Positions 7,248 through 13,259 of a stretch of 13,259 nt of DNA are shown here, one piece after another; positions within the stretch are counted from its first letter, which is position 1; the number at the start of each line of letters is the position of its first letter. The notes below the pieces were generated by a model. That model was not told the origin of the DNA. It did no database searches and saw nothing but the letters and a program-made list of their open reading frames with translations. Origin of the DNA: Schlegelella_A sp031360885. GTDB taxonomy: Bacteria > Pseudomonadota > Gammaproteobacteria > Burkholderiales > Burkholderiaceae_C. The position numbers and the translations under genes were made by a program. The stretch is from NCBI GenBank assembly GCA_031360885.1, contig JANMCC010000233.1, forward strand, positions 1-13,259, in the 5' to 3' direction.

Positions 7248-8147
7248 ATGAATCGTCTCGGTTTCATCATCGGCGGCCTGCTGCTCGTGCTGCTCATCGC
7301 CTCCTCGACCCTGTTCATCGTCGATCAGCGCCAGGTGGCGGTGATCTACGAGTTCGGCCAGATCAAGGAAGTCGTGCAGGAGCCCGGCCTCAAGTTCAAG
7401 CTGCCGCCGCCGTTCCAGAACGTCGGCTTCCTCGACCGCCGCATCCAGACGCTCGACAGCCCGGAAACGCGGCCGATCTTCACCGCCGAGAAGAAGAGCC
7501 TGGTCATCGACTGGCTGGTGAAGTGGCGGGTCAGCGACCCGCGCCAGTTCATCCGCAACAACGGCGTCGACATCCGCAACCTCGAGGCACGCCTGTCGCC
7601 GATCGTGCACGCCGCCTTCAACGAGGAAGTCACCAAGCGCACCGTCGGTGGCGTGCTCTCCACCGAGCGCGACAAGGTGATGAAGGACGTGCGGGACCGT
7701 CTCGCCGACGACGCCAAGTCGTTCGGCATCGAGATCCTCGACGTGCGCATCAAGCGCGTCGACTTCGTCGCCAACATCACCGAATCGATCTACAGCCGCA
7801 TGGCCTCGGAGCGCAAGCAGGTGGCCAACCAGCTGCGTTCGACCGGCGGCGCCGAGGGCGAGAAGATCCGCGCCGACGCCGACCGGCAGCGCGAGGTGAT
7901 CGTCGCCGAGGCCTACCGCGATGCGCAGAAGCTCAAGGGCGAGGGCGATGCCAAGGCGTCGGCGATCTTCGCCGAGGCGTTCGGGCGCGACCCGCAGTTC
8001 GCCCAGTTCTACCGCAGCCTCGACGCCTACCGGGCGAGCTTTCGCAGCAAGGGCGACCTGCTGGTCATCGACCCGTCGAGCAGCGAGTTCTTCAAGGCGA
8101 TGCGCGGCAGCGGGACGGCACCGGCGGCGCCGGCGGCCCGGAAGTAG
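7248..8147 (+). CDS. hflC: FtsH protease modulator HflC
   Basis: HflC is the partner of HflK in the inner-membrane complex that surrounds FtsH. The 299-residue protein starts with one membrane segment at about residues 5-24 (GFIIGGLLLVLLIASSTLFIV). The SPFH/band 7 domain follows (VDQRQVAVIYEFGQIKEVVQEPGLKF at the start of it), with the characteristic FGIEILDVRIKRVDF segment. A long helical part is rich in Glu, Ala and Arg, with SERKQVANQLRSTGGAEGEKIRADADRQ-like periodicity, and ends in FYRSLDAYR and LLVIDPSSSEFFK. Length and ending match the family, with a short Ala-rich tail. ATG 7248 gives the usual MNRLGF start; GAAG at 7237-7240 is a modest ribosome binding site. The next gene begins 3 nt after its stop. 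Confidence 0.97.
   Translation: MNRLGFIIGGLLLVLLIASSTLFIVDQRQVAVIYEFGQIKEVVQEPGLKFKLPPPFQNVGFLDRRIQTLDSPETRPIFTAEKKSLVIDWLVKWRVSDPRQFIRNNGVDIRNLEARLSPIVHAAFNEEVTKRTVGGVLSTERDKVMKDVRDRLADDAKSFGIEILDVRIKRVDFVANITESIYSRMASERKQVANQLRSTGGAEGEKIRADADRQREVIVAEAYRDAQKLKGEGDAKASAIFAEAFGRDPQFAQFYRSLDAYRASFRSKGDLLVIDPSSSEFFKAMRGSGTAPAAPAARK
8140..8144 (+). promoter_or_regulatory. Ribosome binding site deciding the TTG start of the DUF2065 gene
   Basis: GGAAG lies 6 nt upstream of TTG 8151, inside the last codons of hflC. It supports the TTG start; no ATG or GTG precedes the first membrane helix. Confidence 0.6.
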
Positions 8148-8150
8148 CCT

Positions 8151-8354
8151 TTGGCGGGGGTCGGTTTCTGGGACGTCGCGCTCAGCGCCGTGGCGCTGAT
8201 GCTCATTGCAGAGGGGCTGCTGCCCTTCGTCAGCCCGGTGTCCTGGCGGCGGATCTTCGAGAAGGCGATGCAGATGAGCGACGGCCAGATCCGCTTCCTG
8301 GGCCTGACCTGCATGTTGGCGGGGCTCGCCATGCTGTTCGTCTTCTGGTCCTGA
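8151..8354 (+). CDS. yjeT: DUF2065 (YjeT-type) small membrane protein
   Basis: The product is 67 residues with two hydrophobic helices, about residues 6-25 (FWDVALSAVALMLIAEGLLP) and 46-65 (LGLTCMLAGLAMLFVFW). They are joined by the loop SPVSWRRIFEKAMQMSDGQIR, where the W-R motif and the D-x-Q-I-R stretch are typical of DUF2065. Its place between hflC and the purA region is the same as that of yjeT in E. coli, which backs the call. Its function is unknown; context suggests a link to the HflK/HflC/FtsH membrane complex, but that is inference. It starts with TTG 3 nt after the hflC stop, so translation is probably coupled to hflC. Confidence 0.88.
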   Translation: MAGVGFWDVALSAVALMLIAEGLLPFVSPVSWRRIFEKAMQMSDGQIRFLGLTCMLAGLAMLFVFWS

Positions 8355-8365
8355 ACCTCGGCCCG

Positions 8366-8383
8366 TACAATTCCCCTTTTAAT
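8366..8383 (+). promoter_or_regulatory. Possible promoter -10 elements upstream of hisZ
   Basis: The 45-nt gap before hisZ is the most AT-rich spot in this part of the window. It contains TACAAT (8366-8371) and TTTAAT (8378-8383), each matching five of six bases of the sigma-70 -10 consensus. No convincing -35 element is present at 16-18 nt upstream of either. It may give hisZ-purA a transcript of their own, apart from the hfq-hfl operon. Confidence 0.35.
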
Positions 8384-8399
8384 ACCCGGCGCTTTTCGC

Positions 8400-9572
8400 A
8401 TGTCCTCTGCCTGGCTTTTGCCGGAGCACATTGCCGACGTCCTGCCCGCGCGGGCACGCCAGGTCGAAACGCTGCGACGCGGCCTGCTCGACGCGGCGGA
8501 AAGCTTCGGTTTCGAGCTCGTGATTCCGCCGCTGCTCGAGCACATCGAGTCGCTCCTGTCCGGCACCGGGCATGCGCTCGACCTGCAGACCTTCAAGCTG
8601 GTCGACCAGCTGAGCGGTCGCACCCTGGGCTTGCGCGCCGACAGCACGCCGCAGGTTGCCCGCATCGATGCTCACCTGCTCAACCGCAGCGGCGTGGCGC
8701 GCCTGTGCTACTGCGGCCCGGTGCTGCACACCCGGGCCACGGGCAGCGGCGCGAGCCGCGAGCCCTTGCAGTTCGGAGCCGAGATCTACGGCCACGCCGG
8801 CCTCGAGGCCGACCTCGAGATCCTCGACCTGGCGCTGGAGTGCCTGGGCGTCGTCGGCCTGAAGGGCGCGGTGCTCGACCTCGCCGACACGCGCATCGTC
8901 CGGGCGGTGCTCGCCGGCGTGCCGGTCGACGCGGCCCGGCTCGATGCGGTGCATGCGGCGCTAGCCGCCAAGGACGCTGCCGAGCTGCGTTCGGTGGCGA
9001 AGCACTTTCCCGCGGAAGCCCGCTCCGGCCTCGAGTCGCTGCTCTCGCTCTACGGCGACGCCTCCATCCTCGCGACGGCGCGGCGCGTGCTGCCGGCGCG
9101 GGCGGCGATAGGCACCGCCCTCGACGAGCTCGCGCAGCTCGCTCGCCATGCCGGCGAAGCGCATCCGGACGTGCAGATCGGTTTCGACCTGGCCGATTCG
9201 AGCGGCTACGCGTACTACAGCGGCGCCCGCTTCGCGGTCTACGCCCAGGGCGCGAGCGACGCGGTCGCGCGCGGCGGGCGCTACGACGAGGTCGGCGCGA
9301 TCTTCGGCCGCACCCGGCCGGCGGTCGGCTTCGGCCTCGACGTCAAGGAAATGGCGCAGCTGGTTCCGGTGGCCGCGGCGAAGGCCGCGATCCGCGCCCC
9401 GGTCTCGGGCGACGCGACCCTGCGAGGCGCCGTTCGGCAACTGCGGGCGCGCGGCGAGGTGGTCGTGCGCGAGCTTCCCGGCGACCGCGACGACGAGGCC
9501 GGTTTCGTCTTCGACCGCGCGGTGGTTCGCGATGCGACGGGGTGGACGGTGCAAGGCAGGACCAACGCATGA
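8400..9572 (+). CDS. hisZ: ATP phosphoribosyltransferase regulatory subunit HisZ
   Basis: HisZ is a catalytically inactive HisRS paralogue that joins the short form of HisG to make the first, feedback-inhibited enzyme of histidine synthesis. The 390-residue protein keeps the class II synthetase fold: LRADSTPQVAR at about residues 78-88 (motif 2 region), FGAEIYG, and GGRYDE at 292-297 followed by GFGLDVKEM in the motif 3 position. The HisRS LVRGLDYY signature is replaced by SSGYAYYSGARFAVY, and there is no HisRS anticodon-binding domain of usual type. This separates it from hisS at the left end. ATG 8400 gives a typical start (SSAWLLPEHIADVLP), although no clear Shine-Dalgarno precedes it. Presence of hisZ implies a short-form HisG elsewhere in the genome. 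The TGA overlaps an ATG (ATGA at 9569-9572) that opens a 14-codon frame. Confidence 0.95.
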   Translation: MSSAWLLPEHIADVLPARARQVETLRRGLLDAAESFGFELVIPPLLEHIESLLSGTGHALDLQTFKLVDQLSGRTLGLRADSTPQVARIDAHLLNRSGVARLCYCGPVLHTRATGSGASREPLQFGAEIYGHAGLEADLEILDLALECLGVVGLKGAVLDLADTRIVRAVLAGVPVDAARLDAVHAALAAKDAAELRSVAKHFPAEARSGLESLLSLYGDASILATARRVLPARAAIGTALDELAQLARHAGEAHPDVQIGFDLADSSGYAYYSGARFAVYAQGASDAVARGGRYDEVGAIFGRTRPAVGFGLDVKEMAQLVPVAAAKAAIRAPVSGDATLRGAVRQLRARGEVVVRELPGDRDDEAGFVFDRAVVRDATGWTVQGRTNA

Positions 9573-9575
9573 GCA

Positions 9576-9626
9576 CGCCGGGCCGCCCCAAGGGCGAATA
9601 CCGGAGTGCGTAGCACGAAGGCACGA
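9576..9626. repeat. Partial copy of the dispersed intergenic repeat, hisZ-purA gap
   Basis: Positions 9576-9596 are a perfect 21-nt reverse complement of 2802-2822 in the bamB-der gap. The following bases, up to the purA start, read in one frame as GRPKGEYRSA then a stop. I recall PKGEYRSAQHEG-like peptides as translated intergenic repeats in Comamonadaceae-type genomes, which suggests this is one arm of the same family; that part is memory, not checked. The purA ribosome binding site GAAGG (9617-9621) lies within the element or its degenerate end. Confidence 0.65.
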
Positions 9627-9627
9627 A

Positions 9628-10992
9628 ATGAGCGCCAGCAGCAACAACGGTCGCAACGTCGTCGTCGTCGGCACCCAGTGGGGCGACGAAGGCAAGGGCA
9701 AGGTCGTCGACTGGCTGACCGACCATGCCGAGGCGGTGGTGCGCTTCCAGGGCGGGCACAACGCCGGCCACACGCTCGTGATCCGCGGCGTGAAGACGGC
9801 GCTGCAGCTGATCCCCTCGGGCATCATGCGCGACGGCGTCGCCTGCTTCATCGGCAACGGCGTGGTCGTCGATCCGGCGCACCTGCTCGGCGAGATCGGC
9901 CGGCTCGAGGCGATCGGCGTCGACGTCCGCTCGCGCCTCCTGATCAGCGAGTCGTGTCCGCTGATCCTGCCGTTCCATGCCGAGCTCGACAAGGCGCGCG
10001 AGCGCCTGCGCGAGACGAGCGGCGCGGGCAAGATCGGCACCACCGGCAAGGGCATCGGCCCGGCCTACGAAGACAAGGTCGCGCGCCGGGCGCTGCGGGT
10101 GCAGGACCTGAAGCATCCCGAGCGCTTCGCGAAGAAGCTGCGCGAGCTGCTCGAGCTGCACAACTTCGCGCTGGTCGGCCAGCTCGGCGGCACGGCGCTG
10201 GCGTTCGAGCCGATCTTCGAGATGGCGATGCAGGCCGGCGAGGCCCTCCGGCCGATGATCGGCGACGTCGGCTACGCGCTCTACAAGCTGCACCAGCGCG
10301 GCGCCAACATCCTGTTCGAGGGCGCGCAGGGCACGCTGCTCGACATCGATCACGGCACCTACCCGTTCGTGACCTCGAGCAACTGCGTCGCCGGCAATGC
10401 CTCGGCCGGCTCGGGCGTCGGCCCCGACCAGCTGCACTACATCCTGGGCATCACCAAGGCCTACACCACGCGCGTGGGCAGCGGCCCGTTCCCGACCGAG
10501 CTGCCGATCGACGAGCCCGGCACCATCGGCCATCACCTCTCGACCATCGGCCAGGAGAAGGGCACGGTCACCGGCCGGGCGCGGCGCTGCGGCTGGCTCG
10601 ACGCGGCGCTGCTCAAGCGCTCGATCATCATCAACGGCATCTCGGGCCTGTGCATTACCAAGCTCGACGTGCTCGACGGCCTGGCCGAGATCCGGGTCTG
10701 CGTCGGCTACGAATTGCGCGGCGAGCGGATCGACATCCTGCCGCTCGACGCCGACGACATCGTCGCCTGCGTGCCGATCTACGAAACCTTCCCCGGCTGG
10801 AGCGAGAGCACCTTCGGCGTCACCGAATGGAGCGCCTTGCCGGTCAATGCCCGGCGCTACCTGCAGCGGGTCGAGGCCTTCATCGGCGCGCCGGTCGACA
10901 GGGTCTCCACCGGTCCGGACCGGGTGCACACGATCCTGCTGCGCCATCCCTACCAGCCCGGCAGCGCGGCGCGGCGCCGTCTCGCCGCCTAG
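9628..10992 (+). CDS. purA: Adenylosuccinate synthetase
   Basis: PurA joins IMP and aspartate with GTP to form adenylosuccinate, the first committed step to AMP, in the cytoplasm. The 454-residue protein has the signature GTQWGDEGKGK (15-25) with the catalytic Asp, GGHNAGHT (42-49) with the catalytic His, the IMP-binding segment GTTGKGIGPAYEDK, EGAQGTLLDIDHGTYPFVTSSN-type core, and the guanine-specifying TKLD motif at 344-347. It ends with STGPDRVHTILLRHPY plus a 12-residue Ala/Arg-rich extension not usual in E. coli PurA. ATG 9628 is supported by GAAGG 6 nt upstream and gives a family-type N-terminus. Longer in-frame starts reach into hisZ and are rejected. The phosphoribosyltransferase gene follows after 30 nt, which suggests a purine-related pair. 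Confidence 0.98.
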   Translation: MSASSNNGRNVVVVGTQWGDEGKGKVVDWLTDHAEAVVRFQGGHNAGHTLVIRGVKTALQLIPSGIMRDGVACFIGNGVVVDPAHLLGEIGRLEAIGVDVRSRLLISESCPLILPFHAELDKARERLRETSGAGKIGTTGKGIGPAYEDKVARRALRVQDLKHPERFAKKLRELLELHNFALVGQLGGTALAFEPIFEMAMQAGEALRPMIGDVGYALYKLHQRGANILFEGAQGTLLDIDHGTYPFVTSSNCVAGNASAGSGVGPDQLHYILGITKAYTTRVGSGPFPTELPIDEPGTIGHHLSTIGQEKGTVTGRARRCGWLDAALLKRSIIINGISGLCITKLDVLDGLAEIRVCVGYELRGERIDILPLDADDIVACVPIYETFPGWSESTFGVTEWSALPVNARRYLQRVEAFIGAPVDRVSTGPDRVHTILLRHPYQPGSAARRRLAA

Positions 10993-11022
10993 CTCTTCCA
11001 CCGCCCGCCCGAGACGAACCGC

Positions 11023-11544
11023 ATGCTCACCGACGACGGCAAACATCTCTACGTCTCCTGGGACGAGTACCACATGCTGATCGAGCGCCTGGCGCTCAAG
11101 ATCCATGCGTCAGGCTGGGCGTTCGACCAGATCCTGTGCCTGGCGCGCGGCGGCATGCGGCCGGGGGACGTGCTCTCGCGGGTGTTCGACAAGCCGCTGG
11201 CGATCATGTCGACGAGCTCGTACCGGTCCGACGCGGGCACGATCCAGGGGCGCCTGGACATGGCCAAGTACATCACCATGCCGCGCGGCGAGCTGGCCGG
11301 CCGGGTGCTGCTGGTCGACGACCTGGCCGATTCCGGAATCACCCTGCGCGCGGTGGTCGACCGGCTGCGCGGCATGCCGTCGATCAGCGAATTGCGCTCG
11401 GCGGTGCTCTGGACCAAGGGCGTCTCGAGCTACACGCCCGACTACCACGTCGAACTGCTGCCCACGAGCCCGTGGATCCATCAGCCGTTCGAGGAATACG
11501 ACGACCTTCGCCCCGACGGACTGGCGAAGAAGTTCGTCATCTGA
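11023..11544 (+). CDS. Purine-type phosphoribosyltransferase, substrate unknown
   Basis: The product is 173 residues of the type I phosphoribosyltransferase fold. The PRPP-binding loop VLLVDDLADSGITL is clear at residues 95-108, with the D-D pair and the ADSG turn. An upstream ARGGMRPGD segment (41-49) matches the pyrophosphate-binding loop of the xanthine/hypoxanthine-guanine group, and TSPWIHQPFEEYDD near the C-terminus resembles the base-binding end of Gpt-like enzymes. It probably salvages a purine base with PRPP in the cytoplasm, but which base cannot be read from the sequence. It lies 30 nt after purA, with which it is likely co-transcribed. ATG 11023 has no strong ribosome binding site. 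After its stop, the convergent tRNA-Leu unit begins; I see no good + strand terminator. Confidence 0.88.
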   Translation: MLTDDGKHLYVSWDEYHMLIERLALKIHASGWAFDQILCLARGGMRPGDVLSRVFDKPLAIMSTSSYRSDAGTIQGRLDMAKYITMPRGELAGRVLLVDDLADSGITLRAVVDRLRGMPSISELRSAVLWTKGVSSYTPDYHVELLPTSPWIHQPFEEYDDLRPDGLAKKFVI

Positions 11545-11595
11545 TGCCGGTTCGCCGCGCTCTTGCGTCAGAAGATCGCTTGCGATCCGGGCAAC

Positions 11596-11617
11596 AAAAA
11601 GCCCGCCGAAGCGGGCT
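11596..11617 (-). terminator. Intrinsic terminator of the tRNA-Leu transcript
   Basis: Read on the - strand this is AGCCCGC-TTCG-GCGGGCT followed at once by TTTTT and GTTG: a 7-bp GC-rich stem, the very stable TTCG tetraloop and a T-tract. It lies 28 nt downstream of the tRNA CCA end. On the + strand the same hairpin has no T-run after it, so it should end the - strand transcript mainly. Confidence 0.9.
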
Positions 11618-11645
11618 ACATGTCACTCGATCTTTTCATTCATCT

Positions 11646-11730
<85 letters not shown>

Positions 11731-11749
11731 ATCTCAGGCAACCACGGAC

Positions 11750-11780
11750 TTTATCATCAAAGCGACAACATCCAAGACAA
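11750..11780 (-). promoter_or_regulatory. Possible promoter of tRNA-Leu
   Basis: On the - strand, TTGTCT (complement of 11775-11780) and GATAAA (complement of 11750-11755) form a fair sigma-70 pair with a 19-nt spacer, ending 19 nt before the tRNA. Each matches four of six consensus bases. On the + strand the same AT-rich spot gives TATCAT (11752-11757), which could serve as a -10 for rnr, so the two units may share a back-to-back promoter. Confidence 0.35.
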
Positions 11781-11806
11781 CCCCCGCGACCATCGGCAAC
11801 GAGCTG

Positions 11807-13259
11807 ATGGCCGAAGTGGAGGGCACGGTATTCGGCCACCGCGACGGCCACGGTTTCATCGTCCGCGAGAGCGGACTCCCCGACCTGTATCTCTCGCCGC
11901 AGGAAATGCGCGCGGTCCTGCACCACGACAAGGTCAAGGCGCGCATCGTCCGCTACGACAAGAAGGGCCGGCCCGAAGGCCGCGTGCTCGAGATCATCGA
12001 GCGCAAGAAGGCGCCGATCATCGGCCGGCTGCTGCACGAGAGCGGTATCTGGCTGGTCGCGCCGGAAGACAAGCGCTACGGCCAGGACATCATCGTGCCG
12101 CGCAACGCCGTGGCCGGCGCAACCGCCGGCCAGGTGGTCGCGATCGAGCTGACCGAGCCGCCGTCGCTGCATTCGCAGCCGCTCGGCCGCGTCACCGAAG
12201 TGCTGGGCGAGATCGACGATCCCGGCATGGAGATCGAGATCGCGGTTCGCAAGTACGAGGTGCCGCACGTGTTCTCGGAGGCGACCCTGGCCCAGGCCGC
12301 GGCGCTGCCCGACACGGTGGGCGCCGCCGACAAGAAAGGCCGGATCGACCTCACCGACGTGCCCCTGGTGACGATCGACGGCGAGGACGCGCGCGACTTC
12401 GACGACGCCGTCTACTGCGAGCCGGCCAGGGTCGGCCGCGGCAAGGGCTGGCGCCTGGTGGTCGCGATCGCCGACGTCAGCCACTACGTGAAGCCGGGCG
12501 AGCCGCTCGACGCCGACGCCTACGAGCGCGCCACCTCGGTCTACTTCCCGCGCCGGGTGATCCCGATGCTGCCGGAGAAGATCTCGAACGGCCTCTGTTC
12601 GCTCAACCCCGACGTCGACCGGCTGGCGATGGTCTGCGACATGCTGGTCACGAGCGACGGCGAGGTCCATGCCTACCAGTTCTTCCCGTCGGTGATCCGC
12701 TCGGCGGCGCGCTTCACCGACCCCGAGGTCGCGGCGATCCTCGCCAACACCCGCGGCCCCGAGGCGGCGCGGCGCGAGGCGCGGGTGCCGCAACTGCTCG
12801 ACCTGCACGACGTCTACCGCGCCTTGCTGAAGGCGCGGGTCAAGCGCGGCGCGATCGACTTCGAGACCACCGAGACCCAGATCCTGTGCGACGAGAACGG
12901 CCGCATCGACAAGATCGTGCCGCGCACCCGCACCGAGGCGCACCGGCTGATCGAGGAATCGATGCTCGCCGCCAACGTCTGCTCGGCCGACTTCATCGCC
13001 CGCGCCAAGCACCCGGCGCTCTATCGCGTGCACGAAGGCCCGACGCCGGAGAAGCGGACGCTGCTGCAGAACTACCTGAAGGCGCTCGGCCTCGGCCTCT
13101 CGATCGGCGACGACCCGGCGCCGGCCGAGTTCCAGGCGGTCGCCCAGGCGACCAAGGACCGGCCCGACGCGGCGCAGATCCACTCGATGCTGCTGCGCTC
13201 GATGCAGCAGGCGATCTACACCGGCACCAACAGCGGCCACTTCGGCCTGGCCTACGAGG
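11807..13259 (+). CDS. rnr: Ribonuclease R (RNase R), 5' part; 3' end outside window
   Basis: RNase R is a processive 3'-5' exoribonuclease that degrades structured RNA and takes part in RNA quality control. From ATG 11807, about 484 codons are visible: a first cold-shock domain from residue 4 (VEGTVFGHRDGHGFIVRESG), a second (IIGRLLHESGIWLVAPEDKRYGQD), then the RNB catalytic domain with IDGEDARDFDD at residues 190-200, whose aspartates bind the metal ions. The window ends inside RNB at TNSGHFGLAYE. DGEDARDFDDA separates it from RNase II. The usual N-terminal helix-turn-helix domain is not present: only 76 nt lie between the tRNA gene and ATG 11807. The ATG has a poor ribosome binding site (GAG, 3 nt away). 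The frame stays open upstream into the tRNA region, so the exact start is uncertain. Confidence 0.93.
   Translation, partial: MAEVEGTVFGHRDGHGFIVRESGLPDLYLSPQEMRAVLHHDKVKARIVRYDKKGRPEGRVLEIIERKKAPIIGRLLHESGIWLVAPEDKRYGQDIIVPRNAVAGATAGQVVAIELTEPPSLHSQPLGRVTEVLGEIDDPGMEIEIAVRKYEVPHVFSEATLAQAAALPDTVGAADKKGRIDLTDVPLVTIDGEDARDFDDAVYCEPARVGRGKGWRLVVAIADVSHYVKPGEPLDADAYERATSVYFPRRVIPMLPEKISNGLCSLNPDVDRLAMVCDMLVTSDGEVHAYQFFPSVIRSAARFTDPEVAAILANTRGPEAARREARVPQLLDLHDVYRALLKARVKRGAIDFETTETQILCDENGRIDKIVPRTRTEAHRLIEESMLAANVCSADFIARAKHPALYRVHEGPTPEKRTLLQNYLKALGLGLSIGDDPAPAEFQAVAQATKDRPDAAQIHSMLLRSMQQAIYTGTNSGHFGLAYE

Noticed and set aside
6335..9613. A 1092-codon open frame on the + strand crossing hflK, hflC, the DUF2065 gene and hisZ
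   Set aside because: It is a frame-shifted shadow, rich in Arg/Ala/Gly/Pro, that runs across four well-supported genes and their stops.
11574..11587. GATCGC-TT-GCGATC as a + strand terminator after the phosphoribosyltransferase gene
   Set aside because: The stem is short, with about 5 usable base pairs, and no T-run follows.

Overview
The window is a high-GC, housekeeping stretch of a proteobacterial chromosome, most likely a betaproteobacterium of the order Burkholderiales. The reasons are the strong G/C bias at third codon positions, a betaproteobacterial-type Hfq (rim residues R-K-E-H), the presence of hisZ, and intergenic repeats that look like a family I recall from Burkholderiales genomes. 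No transposase, integrase, phage gene, CRISPR array or toxin module is visible.

Layout, left to right, all on the + strand unless noted: the 3' part of hisS (1-936); a YfgM-type TPR membrane protein (965-1642), overlapping by 4 nt bamB, an outer-membrane assembly lipoprotein (1639-2751); a GC-rich intergenic repeat (about 2761-2835); der, a ribosome-assembly GTPase (2847-4208); a leader with a long stem-loop (4227-4280); hfq (4308-4553); hflX (4588-5844); hflK (5889-7226); hflC (7248-8147); a small DUF2065 membrane protein (8151-8354); a short AT-richer gap with promoter-like hexamers; hisZ (8400-9572); a gap holding a second copy of part of the repeat; purA (9628-10992); a purine-type phosphoribosyltransferase of unknown substrate (11023-11544); then on the - strand a tRNA-Leu(CAG) (11646-11730) with its own intrinsic terminator; and finally the start of rnr, RNase R (11807 to the window end).

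The layout joins what in E. coli are two separate clusters, hisS-yfgM-bamB-der and hfq-hflX-hflK-hflC-yjeT-purA-(nsrR)-rnr, into one continuous run. Here hisZ sits before purA, and a phosphoribosyltransferase plus a tRNA take the nsrR position. Functional themes are RNA and ribosome biology (HisRS, Der, Hfq, HflX, tRNA-Leu, RNase R), envelope quality control (YfgM, BamB, HflK/HflC, which act with FtsH) and purine/histidine metabolism (HisZ, PurA, phosphoribosyltransferase). Tight spacing from hisS to bamB and from hfq to DUF2065 suggests operons. Transcription on the + strand is broken, or at least opposed, by the convergent tRNA-Leu unit.

I see no obviously new multi-gene system. The items most worth a second look are the 19-bp stem-loop in the hfq leader, the 21-nt perfect inverted match between the bamB-der and hisZ-purA gaps, the apparent lack of the N-terminal helix-turn-helix domain and of a good start site in rnr, and the long N-terminal extension of HflK.
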